Below, piece by piece: positions 27,006 to 35,804 of a stretch of 47,851 bases of DNA. A program made the position numbers and the translations under genes. The DNA comes from an uncultured Alphaproteobacteria bacterium (GTDB lineage Bacteria; Pseudomonadota; Alphaproteobacteria; HIMB59; GCA-002718135). The stretch lies in contig CABYIF010000006.1 in the NCBI GenBank assembly GCA_902518985.1, positions 1 to 47,851 on the forward strand, written 5' to 3'. The notes beneath the pieces are model-generated. The model had not been told where the DNA came from, ran no database searches, and saw only the letters and a program-made list of their open reading frames with translations. Every line of letters starts with the position of its first letter. The first letter of the stretch is position 1.

Positions 27006-27972
27006 CTAATAACTTAGCTTTATTTTCTTCATCACAAAAAGAATATTTTATTGCATTATGGGTAAGTGAAGTTAGTTCATTTTTATTTAAACCCAAATCT
27101 TCCATAACTTTGTATTCACCACTTATTGTTGCGTTAAAAAAAGGAGGGTCATCTGAATTGACTGTAACTTTTACTCCTCGATCAAATAATGTTTTCACAG
27201 GATGATCTTGATAATCTTGATAAATTTTTGTTGCAATATTGCTCGTAGGACAAGTTTCTAAAACAATATCTTTATCGATTATTTCTTTTACTAAATCTGG
27301 ATCCTCTATTGATCGAACACCATGACCTAATCTTGTTGGATGGAGAAGCTTAATAGCATTTCTTATATTTTCTGGACCATCCCATTCACCTGCATGAACA
27401 GTGATTGGAAAATTTTCTTTTTTTAACATATCAAATGTCTCAACAAATAAACTTGGAGGAAAGTGGAGTTCATCTCCTGCCAAACCAAAACCAACTAAAC
27501 ATGGATGTGGGTTATTTAAAACTTCCTCTGCTGTTCCTTTTACTGATTCTGCTCCTAAGTGTCTAATCCCGTTCATTATAAAACGAGATACTATACCGTG
27601 ATTTTCTTCTGCTTTTTTTGAAGCTTCATGGACACCTTCAATAAATGAATGGTAAGTCATGCCTTTTGCTTTTGCGTGAGTAGACGAAATCATAGCCTCG
27701 ACATAAAGAACATTATTAGCAGCACATTCTTTCAAATATTCATAAGTTAATTCAAAATAATCTTCTGGTGTATGAATGACTGATGTTACAATGTCATATT
27801 TTTTAATAAAATCATAAAAGTCATCCCATTGATAAGCATATTTAGAGCCAAAAAATTCATTAGATATTTCATGGTTGTTGCGCTTAGCAAATTTTTTACA
27901 GAGATCTGGAGTAATAGTTGCCTCTAAATGAACATGAATTTCTGCTTTTTTAACTGTATTAAAAATATTCAT
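26992..27972 (-). CDS. add: Adenosine deaminase
   Basis: Zinc amidohydrolase that converts adenosine to inosine. Motifs: AEIHVHLEATI (zinc His pair), VGFGLAGDE, TVHAGEWDG (third ligand), RLGHGVR, ETCPTSN and VTVNSDDPPFF with the fourth ligand Asp. The usual HLEGT is HLEAT here. The ORF track starts at 28101, but the first 43 residues are unlike the family and would cross the divergent protease start. The ATG at 27972 (MNIFNTVKKAEIHVHLE) is preferred, giving 326 aa. Adenine deaminase of the same fold is a weaker alternative. Confidence 0.88.
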   Translation of the reverse strand: MNIFNTVKKAEIHVHLEATITPDLCKKFAKRNNHEISNEFFGSKYAYQWDDFYDFIKKYDIVTSVIHTPEDYFELTYEYLKECAANNVLYVEAMISSTHAKAKGMTYHSFIEGVHEASKKAEENHGIVSRFIMNGIRHLGAESVKGTAEEVLNNPHPCLVGFGLAGDELHFPPSLFVETFDMLKKENFPITVHAGEWDGPENIRNAIKLLHPTRLGHGVRSIEDPDLVKEIIDKDIVLETCPTSNIATKIYQDYQDHPVKTLFDRGVKVTVNSDDPPFFNATISGEYKVMEDLGLNKNELTSLTHNAIKYSFCDEENKAKLLAKLN

Positions 27973-28001
27973 ATAATTAAAATTACCTATATAATAATAA
28001 T

Positions 28002-28919
28002 ATGGAAGCAAGAATAAATAGAAGAAAATTTGTTGTTGGAGCAAGTTGCTCTTTATGTGGGTCTTTAATTTTACCATCTTGTACACAAGTTCCATTAACA
28101 AATAGAAATCAGCTAAACTTATATGATAGTAACTTACCTATTGTTATTTTTCAGGGTAGTGTTGGAGGTATTCCAATTCCAAAAGTCTATGCAAATGAAA
28201 AATCATTGAACAAAGAAATTGATAAAGTGTATAACAAATTTCTATCAAAAGCTAAGGAAGATAAAGTTCTATTAGATAATACAGATGAATCAAAAAAACT
28301 TGAAGAAATAGGAATAGAAATCTATAGTTCTATTAATAAGTATTACATAAATAATGGAGAAAAAAATCCAGTTGATGGATTTAATTGGAAATTTGCTCTT
28401 ATAGAATCAGAAACTAAGAATGCTTGGTGTATGCCTGGGGGCAAAATAGCTTTTTATACAGGAATTCTTCCTGTTTGCAAAAATGATGATGGGATTGCTG
28501 CTGTAATGGGTCATGAAATTGCTCATGCTTTTGCTAGACATACTGTTGAAAAACTAACACAGTCATCTATGATCCAAATGGCAACTATAGGAATTTCAAA
28601 TAGTCGATATGCAGAATTATTAAATAAATCCTATAGATTAGGTAACGTTGGAGGCAACGTATACAATTCAGTTGTAAAGTATGGAATTTTTTTACCATTT
28701 AGCAGAACTATGGAAAGTGAAGCTGATTACCTTGGTATGGGGTTTATGAATCTAGCTGGTTTCAATATAAAAGAGCCGTCTTTATTATGGCAAAGAATGA
28801 TGGCAGACAAGGAGGGTAAAATGCCAGAATTCATGGGATCTCATCCAAGTCCAGAAAATAGATCAAAAAAATTCTTGGAATGGGAAAATGAAATAATAGA
28901 TAAATTTCCAAGGGTTTGA
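28002..28919 (+). CDS. M48-family zinc metalloprotease, exported
   Basis: The 305-aa product has an N-terminal RRKFVVGASCSLCGSLILPSC that could be a Tat signal with a lipobox-like Cys. The catalytic motif is GHEIAHAFARH, near residue 168 (HExxH), with SEADYLGMGFM supplying the third zinc ligand. GSHPSPENR near the end is typical of the LoiP/YcaL-type M48C proteases. The likely role is envelope protein quality control. It is divergent from add by 29 bases and is followed by fbpC after a 21-bp gap. Confidence 0.9.
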   Translation: MEARINRRKFVVGASCSLCGSLILPSCTQVPLTNRNQLNLYDSNLPIVIFQGSVGGIPIPKVYANEKSLNKEIDKVYNKFLSKAKEDKVLLDNTDESKKLEEIGIEIYSSINKYYINNGEKNPVDGFNWKFALIESETKNAWCMPGGKIAFYTGILPVCKNDDGIAAVMGHEIAHAFARHTVEKLTQSSMIQMATIGISNSRYAELLNKSYRLGNVGGNVYNSVVKYGIFLPFSRTMESEADYLGMGFMNLAGFNIKEPSLLWQRMMADKEGKMPEFMGSHPSPENRSKKFLEWENEIIDKFPRV

Positions 28920-28940
28920 TTTATAGTATATGTATAAATA

Positions 28941-29987
28941 ATGTCCGCAGTAGTAATAGAAAATTTAAACCATAAAATTGGCAAAAAACAAATTTTAAAA
29001 AATATAAATTTTGTTTTAAAAAAAGATAGTATCTCTTGTATATTAGGGCCTTCAGGTAGTGGTAAAACATCACTTTTAAAACTTATTGCTGGTTTAGATA
29101 AAGTACAGACTGGGAGAATAAAAATAAACGAAAAAGAAGTTAGTAGTTATTCAAAACATTTGCCAACTGAAAAAAGAAATATTGGCTTTTTGTTTCAAGA
29201 TTATGCTTTATTCCCTCATTTAACCGTTAAACAAAATCTTGAATATCCAATTAATTACAAAACATCGCCTCACACAATAGATGATATTATAAATTTGATT
29301 AAACTTCCTAATTCATTAAATAAATATCCTCATGAATTAAGTGGTGGTGAACAACAAAGAGTTGCATTAGCAAGATCTATTATTTCAAATCCTGATATTT
29401 TATTGTTAGACGAACCATTCTCTAGTCTTGATTTGAATCTTAGAGAAGATGTAAGAGATGATACTTTGCATTTACTTCAAAAATCAAATGTTTCAGTAAT
29501 AATAGTTACTCATGATCCCTTTGAGGCAATGTTTATTTCTAATCAAATAAACATAATGGATACAAATGGTGAAATAGTACAATCAGGAAGTCCTGCTGAA
29601 TTGTATAATAACCCAATTAATTCTTACGTTGCAGAATTTTTTGGTGAAACAAATAGGTTTGAAGGAGTTGTTAAAAACTCACATATATTAACTCCAATAG
29701 GTAAAATTAAAGCGCCAAGTAAATTAGAAAATCAAAAAGTAAAAGTCCACGTAAGACCAAAAGGTATAAAACTTAATCAACAACCCACCCCTGTTAATGG
29801 CATAAAAGGAACAGTTATGGCTTCTAAATTAATGGGCTCTTTTAGCTTCATTCATTTATCTGTATTAAATAGTGATAATGAGGTTATGCATATTCATAGT
29901 CACATGCCGCCAGACTTTAATCCTAAACAATCTTCAGCAGTTGGGATAGAGGTTGATGAAAAACAGGCTTTTATTTTTGAAAATTAA
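28941..29987 (+). CDS. fbpC: Ferric iron ABC transporter ATP-binding protein
   Basis: The 348-aa product is an ABC ATPase with Walker A GPSGSGKTS (residues 36-44), Q-loop FLFQDYALFPHLTV, signature LSGGEQQRVALARS, Walker B LLLDEPFSSLD and switch His VTHDPFEA. The C-terminal 110 residues form a TOBE-like domain, as in FbpC/FutC. It is convergent with fbpB, overlapping by 4 bases, so the ATPase is transcribed apart from its permease and binding protein. This split is unusual but the three together make a full importer. Confidence 0.9.
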   Translation: MSAVVIENLNHKIGKKQILKNINFVLKKDSISCILGPSGSGKTSLLKLIAGLDKVQTGRIKINEKEVSSYSKHLPTEKRNIGFLFQDYALFPHLTVKQNLEYPINYKTSPHTIDDIINLIKLPNSLNKYPHELSGGEQQRVALARSIISNPDILLLDEPFSSLDLNLREDVRDDTLHLLQKSNVSVIIVTHDPFEAMFISNQINIMDTNGEIVQSGSPAELYNNPINSYVAEFFGETNRFEGVVKNSHILTPIGKIKAPSKLENQKVKVHVRPKGIKLNQQPTPVNGIKGTVMASKLMGSFSFIHLSVLNSDNEVMHIHSHMPPDFNPKQSSAVGIEVDEKQAFIFEN

Positions 29988-31597
29988 GAGCTTTTCTTTT
30001 TTTTAGATACTCTTTGTAATTTAGAATTTAAGAATATAACTGGCCCTAAACCAACCAAAATAATAATAAGTGCAGCAAATGAAGACTCCTGAAGCAATTC
30101 ATCAGAAGCATATTGATATACATATGTTGAAAGAGTCTCGAAATTGAATGGCCTTAATAAAAGTGTGATAGGTAACTCTTTTAGAATATCAACAAAAACT
30201 AAAATACCGCCAACTAAGACATTGCTATATATTAGAGGTAAAATAATTTTTCTTATACTTTTATAAAAGCCTATACCCATTGATGATGATGCATCCATTG
30301 CATTAGGGTGTACTTTTAATATTCCTGATCTTATAGCAGCATTACCAACTGCTAAAAACCTGGTTACGTATGCGAAAATTAATACAATAAAACCACCAGC
30401 TACGTAACTAAGATGAAAATTTATTAAACTATTTAACCAGCCTACAAAAATAACTATTCCAACTGCTAATATTGTTCCAGGTAATGCATATCCACATGAA
30501 GCTAGAAAAATTATAATTTTGTGAAAATTATTAGATTTATAATTAGATATTAAGATAAGCAAAACAGAAGATAGCATAACAAAAAAAGCGCCTGCTATTG
30601 CAACGGTAATACTAGTTAATGCAGTTTTAAAAATTTCTGAAAAATTTATAATTGAAAAACCACTTATAACAAAATCTAAAAGTATTATAACAGGCACAAT
30701 GAAACCTAAAAAAATGGGGACAAGACAAACCAGAAAGCAAATTAGTTTTTTAGAATTTGATAAATTTTCAGAAATTAACATATTTTGTCCGCTACTCAGT
30801 TCATGAAACCTCTGTCTTCTTCTTGCTAAATATTCAATAGTTAAAAGGATTACTACAAAAATAAATAATACAGATGATATTTGAGATGCACCAGAAAGAC
30901 TATTCATACCAAGCCACACATTAAAGACCCCAAGTGTTAAAGTTTCTAAGGCAAAATACTCAACTGTTCCAAAATCTGAAATAGTTTCCATTAATACCAA
31001 AGCAAGGCCTGCAAATATTCCAGGTCTTGCTAATGGTAAAGCAACTGAAAAAAAACTATTGCGTCCATAAATTAAACTTGTTTGATAAAAAGATATTGGA
31101 ACTGTTAAAAAAGATGCTCGCGTCATCATGTAAACATATGGGTATAACACACAAGACATTACCAATATTGCCCCGCTCATCGATCTTATTTCAGGAAACC
31201 AATAATCAGATGAACTATCCCAATTAAAAATCTCTCTTAAAGTTTTTTGAAAAGATCCTGCATACTCAAGAAAGTCTGTGTAGGTGTATGCGATTATGTA
31301 TGCAGGTACTGCTGCTGGCAACAAAAGCGCCCACTCAAATATTTTTTTACCAAAAAAATTATATCTTGTTACAACCCAAGCACTAGATATACCAAATACT
31401 GAAGATAAAATACCAACGCCAAGCATCAAGACTAATGTGTTATAGACATATCTAGGCAATACAGTTGAAAATAAATGTGGCCACAACGTCGTGTCACCTA
31501 AAAAAGCAGAAAAAAAAACTGCAATTATAGGAGAAATAATAGCTAAAGCTAGTACTGTTGCTAATGTTGACGAACTATTCCAATTATACAAGATCAC
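29984..31597 (-). CDS. fbpB: Ferric iron ABC transporter permease (two-domain FbpB)
   Basis: The 537-aa permease holds two fused BPD-transport domains with about 12 helices. An EAA-like loop is in each half: SLIYGRNSFFSVALPLARPGIFAG and AMDASSSMGIGFYKSIRKIILPLIYSNVL. This fused form is typical of FbpB/SfuB/FutB iron importers. The start is GTG at 31597; the next in-frame ATG would remove part of the first helix. It follows fbpA by 12 bases. Confidence 0.92.
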   Translation of the reverse strand: MILYNWNSSSTLATVLALAIISPIIAVFFSAFLGDTTLWPHLFSTVLPRYVYNTLVLMLGVGILSSVFGISSAWVVTRYNFFGKKIFEWALLLPAAVPAYIIAYTYTDFLEYAGSFQKTLREIFNWDSSSDYWFPEIRSMSGAILVMSCVLYPYVYMMTRASFLTVPISFYQTSLIYGRNSFFSVALPLARPGIFAGLALVLMETISDFGTVEYFALETLTLGVFNVWLGMNSLSGASQISSVLFIFVVILLTIEYLARRRQRFHELSSGQNMLISENLSNSKKLICFLVCLVPIFLGFIVPVIILLDFVISGFSIINFSEIFKTALTSITVAIAGAFFVMLSSVLLILISNYKSNNFHKIIIFLASCGYALPGTILAVGIVIFVGWLNSLINFHLSYVAGGFIVLIFAYVTRFLAVGNAAIRSGILKVHPNAMDASSSMGIGFYKSIRKIILPLIYSNVLVGGILVFVDILKELPITLLLRPFNFETLSTYVYQYASDELLQESSFAALIIILVGLGPVIFLNSKLQRVSKKKKSS

Positions 31598-31609
31598 TTG
31601 TTATATAAA

Positions 31610-32629
31610 CTACCATCCAACTCTATCAATAATCTTTTGAGCATCTGGAGCTAATTCAGCAATTTTAATAATTGGTAGATTATCTTCCCTAAATTCTCCC
31701 CATTTTTTAAGCTCATCACTTGGAGAAACTTTTGGATTTACAGGATATTCAAAATTAATTTCACCATAAAGTTTTTGAGCTTTTTCACTGGTTAAAAATT
31801 CTAAGAGTGCCAAAGCTTCTTTTTTATTTTTGGAATATTTTGCAATACCGCCACCAGATATATTCACATGTGCGCCTCTATCTCCATCCCCTTGATTTGG
31901 AAATATTAGTCTGACATTCTCTACCCATTTTCTTTGTTCAGGGTCTTCTGAAAATTTTAATTTACCATAATAATAGTTATTTATTATTGCAATGGTGCAC
32001 TCACCTTCATAAATTGCTTTTACTTGGGCCCTATCATTACCTTGGGGTCTTTTAGCAAAATTTGCAACCAGTCCTTTTCCCCAATTTTCAGTTTTTTCTT
32101 CACCATATTCTGCTAGCACTGATGCCATTATTCCTCTGTTATAAACATGACTTCCAGGCCTAGTACAGATTTGTCCTTTCCATTTTGGATCTGCAAGATC
32201 TTCAAGTCTTGTTATTTCACCTTCTTTAATTTTAGTGTTATTAACAACAATGACTCTTGCCCTCTTTGATAAACCAAACCATGTATTTTCTGGGCTTCTT
32301 AAATAAGGTGGGATATTTTTAATTAATTTTTTTGACTCAACTGGCGAAAGTAAATCTAGATCATCATAAATATACAATCTTCCAATATCTACTGTAAGGA
32401 TGATATCTGCAGGACTATTTTCACCTTCAGCCTTTAGACGTTGCGCTAAACCTTTTTTTGAATAAATAACATTTGTTTTTATACCTGTATCCTTAGTAAA
32501 TAATTCCAAGAAAGGATTTATTAAAAAAGGCTGTCTGTGAGAATATATATTAATTTCTTTAGACATAAGATATGGTGTAAAAATGAACGTAATAATGAAA
32601 AATATAAAGCTAATCAGATTAGTTTTCAT
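31610..32629 (-). CDS. fbpA: Ferric iron-binding periplasmic protein
   Basis: The 339-aa product has a signal peptide (residues 1-23) and the FbpA/FutA fold. INIYSHRQPFLINPFLELFTKDTGIKTNVIY opens the mature part. Tyr-rich IINNYYYGKLKF supplies the adjacent iron-binding tyrosines, and NISGGGIAKYSKNKKEALALLEFLTSEKAQ is the typical C-terminal block. A GGAG Shine-Dalgarno stretch stands 8 bases before the ATG. It overlaps the end of the hydroxylase-like gene by 11 bases, which ties that gene to iron uptake. Confidence 0.92.
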   Translation of the reverse strand: MKTNLISFIFFIITFIFTPYLMSKEINIYSHRQPFLINPFLELFTKDTGIKTNVIYSKKGLAQRLKAEGENSPADIILTVDIGRLYIYDDLDLLSPVESKKLIKNIPPYLRSPENTWFGLSKRARVIVVNNTKIKEGEITRLEDLADPKWKGQICTRPGSHVYNRGIMASVLAEYGEEKTENWGKGLVANFAKRPQGNDRAQVKAIYEGECTIAIINNYYYGKLKFSEDPEQRKWVENVRLIFPNQGDGDRGAHVNISGGGIAKYSKNKKEALALLEFLTSEKAQKLYGEINFEYPVNPKVSPSDELKKWGEFREDNLPIIKIAELAPDAQKIIDRVGW

Positions 32630-33629
32630 GAAAAATTCTCCTTTTAATATTAATTGTAAAAATTTTGTGTTTTAGTTTTTTGAACCTTCTTAAAAAGTAA
32701 TTTTTAATTTCGATAAATGGGTTAATATACAAATCTTTGAGGTTGTGAGTTTCATCTTTTTGATTTTTTTCGATACCTAGTTCAAGTGTTTCATATTCTA
32801 CAGAATGATGAAGAGAGCCAAAGATCCAATCCCAGATGGCGAGTGCGGCACCAAAATTTTTATCATGATGTTCTCTTGCAATTGAATGGTGTAATTGATG
32901 TTGTGCAGGAGAAATAAATATATATTCAACCCAGCGCCAATAGCGAATTCCAATATGGGAATGTCGAAGATTAGAACCAAATATATTAAATAAAAATACG
33001 AATATATTCACGCCAAGAATAGTAAATAAATCTACAGAATTACCAAAAAGAAATATAAATGAAGATATGCTTATTGCTTGAGTTACGGAACTTCTTAAAG
33101 AAAATATAATGCCTTCTAATGGGTGTGTTCTGAAGACAGTCATAGGTGTCAAAACTGTAGCTGAGTGGTGAACCTTGTGAAGTGACCATAAAACTGGCCA
33201 TCTATGCATAAAACGGTGTATTATATATTTACTGAAATCATCTAAAGTAAATTGGAAACTTGTAAAAAAAATTACTACAATAAATGGCAAAGTATTTTTA
33301 AACATTCCTACACTTAGCCAATCAACAGAATGAAAATAAAAGTATAAAGCTGTTGCGATAGTTAATTGAGTAATCAACAATGGTGAAACCGTCATCATTA
33401 TTAACTGGTTGATAAAAAATATTTTATAGTCAGACTTAGCTGATTTAGAAAAAAATATTTTTTTATCAAATATTTTCTTTATTGCTTTTTTAAATGATAG
33501 TTTTCTATTTAAGACAAACCATCCAAGAGCAATAATTATAGAGATGACTATATAGGCAAAAAAAACTCTTTTTTTTGGATCAACAAATTGATTGCCAATC
33601 TTAACTAAGTATTCTGAAAAAATTTCCAT
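32619..33629 (-). CDS. Sterol desaturase/fatty acid hydroxylase family protein
   Basis: A membrane di-iron enzyme of 336 aa. The His boxes are readable: HRFMHR, HKVHHS and the later HQLHHS with REHHDKNFG, following the family's HX3H, HX2HH and HX2HH scheme. Four to five hydrophobic helices precede and separate them. Substrates in this family range from sterols and hopanoids to lipid acyl chains. Its place between DUF4856 and fbpA suggests an iron-linked lipid modification or simply an iron-demanding enzyme controlled with uptake. Confidence 0.9.
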   Translation of the reverse strand: MEIFSEYLVKIGNQFVDPKKRVFFAYIVISIIIALGWFVLNRKLSFKKAIKKIFDKKIFFSKSAKSDYKIFFINQLIMMTVSPLLITQLTIATALYFYFHSVDWLSVGMFKNTLPFIVVIFFTSFQFTLDDFSKYIIHRFMHRWPVLWSLHKVHHSATVLTPMTVFRTHPLEGIIFSLRSSVTQAISISSFIFLFGNSVDLFTILGVNIFVFLFNIFGSNLRHSHIGIRYWRWVEYIFISPAQHQLHHSIAREHHDKNFGAALAIWDWIFGSLHHSVEYETLELGIEKNQKDETHNLKDLYINPFIEIKNYFLRRFKKLKHKIFTINIKRRIFHEN

Positions 33630-33637
33630 TCCAAAGA

Positions 33638-33664
33638 GGTGTGGCTTTATTTAAAAGCCACACC
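33638..33664 (-). terminator. Intercistronic hairpin (attenuator or weak terminator)
   Basis: GGTGTGGCTTT-ATTTA-AAAGCCACACC forms a perfect 11-bp stem with a 5-base loop. It lies between the DUF4856 stop and the hydroxylase ATG, only 8 bases before the latter. On the minus strand it is followed by TCTTTGG, a poor U tract. It may partly terminate or process the mRNA, so that the DUF4856 gene is expressed more than the downstream transporter genes. Confidence 0.65.
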
Positions 33665-33674
33665 AAATTTAATG

Positions 33675-35054
33675 TTAATCATTTTCTGCAGAGTCAGAAC
33701 TTCCCATTGAACTAGAGAGGTCTTCCATTGCAGACAGTTGATCGTTAGCTCTTGCAGTAACACCAAACTCATCCACCATAAGTTTTTGAATTTTAAGCAT
33801 GTGTAACTTGAATTCACCCCAATCTTGAGCTTGGTCTTTTATAAAATCACCATTCGACTGAACACCAACAACTTGTGATGCATTCAATAAAACTGGTCCA
33901 AAGCCCATCATACGGTTCATTTTTACAGCTGTTTCACCTAAATTTTCTGGTCCACACTGAAGTGCTAGAGCAAAACCTTTAAGCTCCCCCCAGTGTTTTG
34001 CATATTTTCTAAATGCATCAGTTGTGTCACCATTAGCGTCCATGATTGTTTCGAGAGCGACAATATCTTTGTAAGTTGAACCTGCGTACTTGAATACAGA
34101 TTCAGCAATTACTTTTTGCCAGTTCTCTCTAATTGTATCTCTTGCTGCTAACATATCTGATCTTTCAGCAAAATTAAGGTTACGACCTCCAGCATCTCTG
34201 ATAACTTTTCTTCCATCAATAAACGCATGATTTATTGTTGCTAGATAATCAGTTTTACCACCTTTGTCATAACTTGATGCGTAATATGCATGTGCGAATA
34301 CCATCTCAGAATACAAGTCTACTACGCCATCACCATTATAATCTGCAGCAGAGAAATCTTTCATCTTTGCAATGTTATAATTATCTTCAGCTGATATCAT
34401 CATAGAATGTGCTGGTGCGCCCCAGTATCCAAAAGCCTCATCCCAGCTATGTTCTTTACCAGTGTAGTATGCACCATCTTTATAAGGTTTGTTATTTGGT
34501 TTTTGACCAATTTCCATTTTCTTTCCAAGATAGTTATTTACTGCTTGGTTATAAAAAACTGCACCCATTGCAAATTTGGATATTAGCTGAGTGTAATCAA
34601 ATCCAGTATCAGGATCAAAACCTCCTTCAACTTCACTAGCTTTTTTCATCATGTGCTCTAATGTTTCAGGACCAGTTAGACCTCCCCATCCAGCAATTGC
34701 GCCTTTATACATTTTACCGGATAAGTTACCACTGCCTATCTCAGAAACCATAGTTTGCATTATTGGAAAACCATCTTTAGACTTTGGATCAATAATTTCT
34801 AAACCATCTTCCCCGTTGTAGTAAGCCATCATTTTTTCTAGGTCACCAGTTTTGACAAGTTTTTTCAAACTATTATGAAGAACTTGTCTTGCCATTTGAC
34901 CAGTATATTTTACTGAGTTTGTTTTATCTCCATCATAACCTTTAAGCGTAATTGGATATGGACCATAAACTTCTGGACCATGACCATCAGCAAATGATTT
35001 TGAAACACCAAAAGAAAAAACTAACGCAGTTGCAATTAGTAGTATTTTTTTCAT
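33675..35054 (-). CDS. Imelysin-like DUF4856 exported protein
   Basis: The 459-aa product has a signal peptide (KKILLIATALVFSFGVSKSFA). Its sequence fits DUF4856 (from memory), a family in the imelysin/peptidase M75 clan linked to iron in several bacteria. Visible blocks are VKYTGQMARQVLHNSLKKLV, GKEHSWDEAFGYWGAP and KHWGELKGFALALQ. The tail is Ser/Asp-rich. Two ATGs lie 6 bases apart; AAGGA is 8 bases from the second, so 35054 is chosen over 35060. It heads the operon with the hydroxylase, fbpA and fbpB. The upstream region holds a long leader and an ICE-like palindrome. An iron-uptake role is inferred. Confidence 0.8.
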   Translation of the reverse strand: MKKILLIATALVFSFGVSKSFADGHGPEVYGPYPITLKGYDGDKTNSVKYTGQMARQVLHNSLKKLVKTGDLEKMMAYYNGEDGLEIIDPKSKDGFPIMQTMVSEIGSGNLSGKMYKGAIAGWGGLTGPETLEHMMKKASEVEGGFDPDTGFDYTQLISKFAMGAVFYNQAVNNYLGKKMEIGQKPNNKPYKDGAYYTGKEHSWDEAFGYWGAPAHSMMISAEDNYNIAKMKDFSAADYNGDGVVDLYSEMVFAHAYYASSYDKGGKTDYLATINHAFIDGRKVIRDAGGRNLNFAERSDMLAARDTIRENWQKVIAESVFKYAGSTYKDIVALETIMDANGDTTDAFRKYAKHWGELKGFALALQCGPENLGETAVKMNRMMGFGPVLLNASQVVGVQSNGDFIKDQAQDWGEFKLHMLKIQKLMVDEFGVTARANDQLSAMEDLSSSMGSSDSAEND

Positions 35055-35098
35055 ATACATATTCCTTAATTAAATTAAATTTTCTTAGTTTTATAGAT

Positions 35099-35166
35099 GT
35101 GGAGATAAGCGAAAACAGTTGAGGCTAAGATGTGCATTTACCCTTAAATAATTTACTTATCTCCAC
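35099..35166 (-). ncRNA. Candidate structured 5' leader of the DUF4856 operon
   Basis: In the 232-bp gap before the DUF4856 gene, GTGGAGATAAG (35156-35166 read on the minus strand) pairs perfectly with CTTATCTCCAC (35099-35109), closing a 46-base interior. A second small pairing (TCCT/AGGA, about 35168-35182) lies just upstream in the transcript. The stem ends about 45 bases before the ATG. An 11-bp perfect match over this distance in an A+T-rich gap is unlikely by chance. I do not recognise a known riboswitch class. Confidence 0.5.
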
Positions 35167-35261
35167 GTCCTATTACTAAGGATCTAGGGTCTATTTATAA
35201 TAAAACAATTTTTATAATTATTTATTTGATAAATTAAGTCTCATAATGAATTTTGTGTAAA

Positions 35262-35278
35262 TTTAGAATTATTCTAAT
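35262..35278. promoter_or_regulatory. ICE-like palindrome 1 (candidate Irr operator)
   Basis: TTTAGAATTATTCTAAT matches the alphaproteobacterial iron control element TTTAGAA-N3-TTCTAAA at 13 of 14 defined positions. The core TTAGAAT-T-ATTCTAA is a perfect 7-1-7 palindrome. It lies about 205 bp upstream of the DUF4856 ATG, in the gap that leads the iron operon. ICE sites are bound by Irr in rhizobia and relatives; whether this organism has Irr is not visible here. Confidence 0.65.
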
Positions 35279-35286
35279 TTAAAGAA

Positions 35287-35646
35287 TTAGTTAAATTTAG
35301 ATTTTTTTTCCAAGTACCAATTTGTAATCATTAATGAGAATTTTTTAGATATTTTGTAGTATGTCTGTTTTTTATTATCTAAATATTTTTTTTCCTTAAA
35401 AAAGTTTTTTTCTAAACCCTCTTTTAAAACCTCTTTGACTTGATTTTCATCACCTAGTGAAGTTGGTATAGATAATCTAAGTTTAGAATAGCTGATTTTT
35501 TCATCTAATATGCTTGATGAAGCAATCTCTAAAGACACCATAAGATGCATGATAGATTTGAAAAAAAAACGCTTACATTCATTATGATTATTATGAGTTA
35601 TGATGTCTTTTTTAAAGTTATTTATAAAGCTTACTAATGAACCCAT
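35287..35646 (-). CDS. Unrecognised 119-aa protein, possibly winged-helix
   Basis: The product is basic and mostly helical at the N-terminus (CKRFFFKSIMHLMVSLEIASSSIL). The C-terminal half, KLRLSIPTSLGDENQVKEVLKEGLEKNFFKEKKYLDNKKQTYYKISKKF, could form a helix-turn-helix plus wing, as in MarR-like regulators. I cannot name a family. It is the only gene between two ICE-like palindromes, with its own 174-bp leader containing an inverted repeat. No good Shine-Dalgarno is seen before the ATG. A regulator of the metal genes around it is a reasonable guess. Confidence 0.6.
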   Translation of the reverse strand: MGSLVSFINNFKKDIITHNNHNECKRFFFKSIMHLMVSLEIASSSILDEKISYSKLRLSIPTSLGDENQVKEVLKEGLEKNFFKEKKYLDNKKQTYYKISKKFSLMITNWYLEKKSKFN

Positions 35647-35657
35647 ATTGTTAAAGT

Positions 35658-35714
35658 TGGTGGTTAATAATCATAAGATTAATGTGAGTTATAATGTTAA
35701 CATACTAACCACCA
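35658..35714 (-). promoter_or_regulatory. Inverted repeat in the leader of the 119-aa gene
   Basis: TGGTGGTTA and TAACCACCA form a perfect 9-bp inverted repeat around a 39-base interior that itself contains the palindrome TGTTAACA. On the minus strand the stem ends 11 bases before the ATG at 35646, close enough to affect ribosome access. It could equally be a DNA operator. Confidence 0.45.
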
Positions 35715-35804
35715 TGGAACGGAAGTAGTCTTATTTATACTAAAAAAAAAATTTATTTGTTAAATAAAAAAAAGATATATAAAACTCAATGATAATAGTA
35801 TGGT

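Noticed and set aside
27973-28101. N-terminal extension of adenosine deaminase in the ORF track
   Set aside because: The added 43 residues do not fit the family and cross the start of the divergent M48 protease gene.
31610-32629. fbpA as a 2-aminoethylphosphonate-binding protein (PhnS or AepX type)
   Set aside because: The adjacent-tyrosine block NNYYYGK, the fused two-domain permease and the ICE-like context favour ferric iron.
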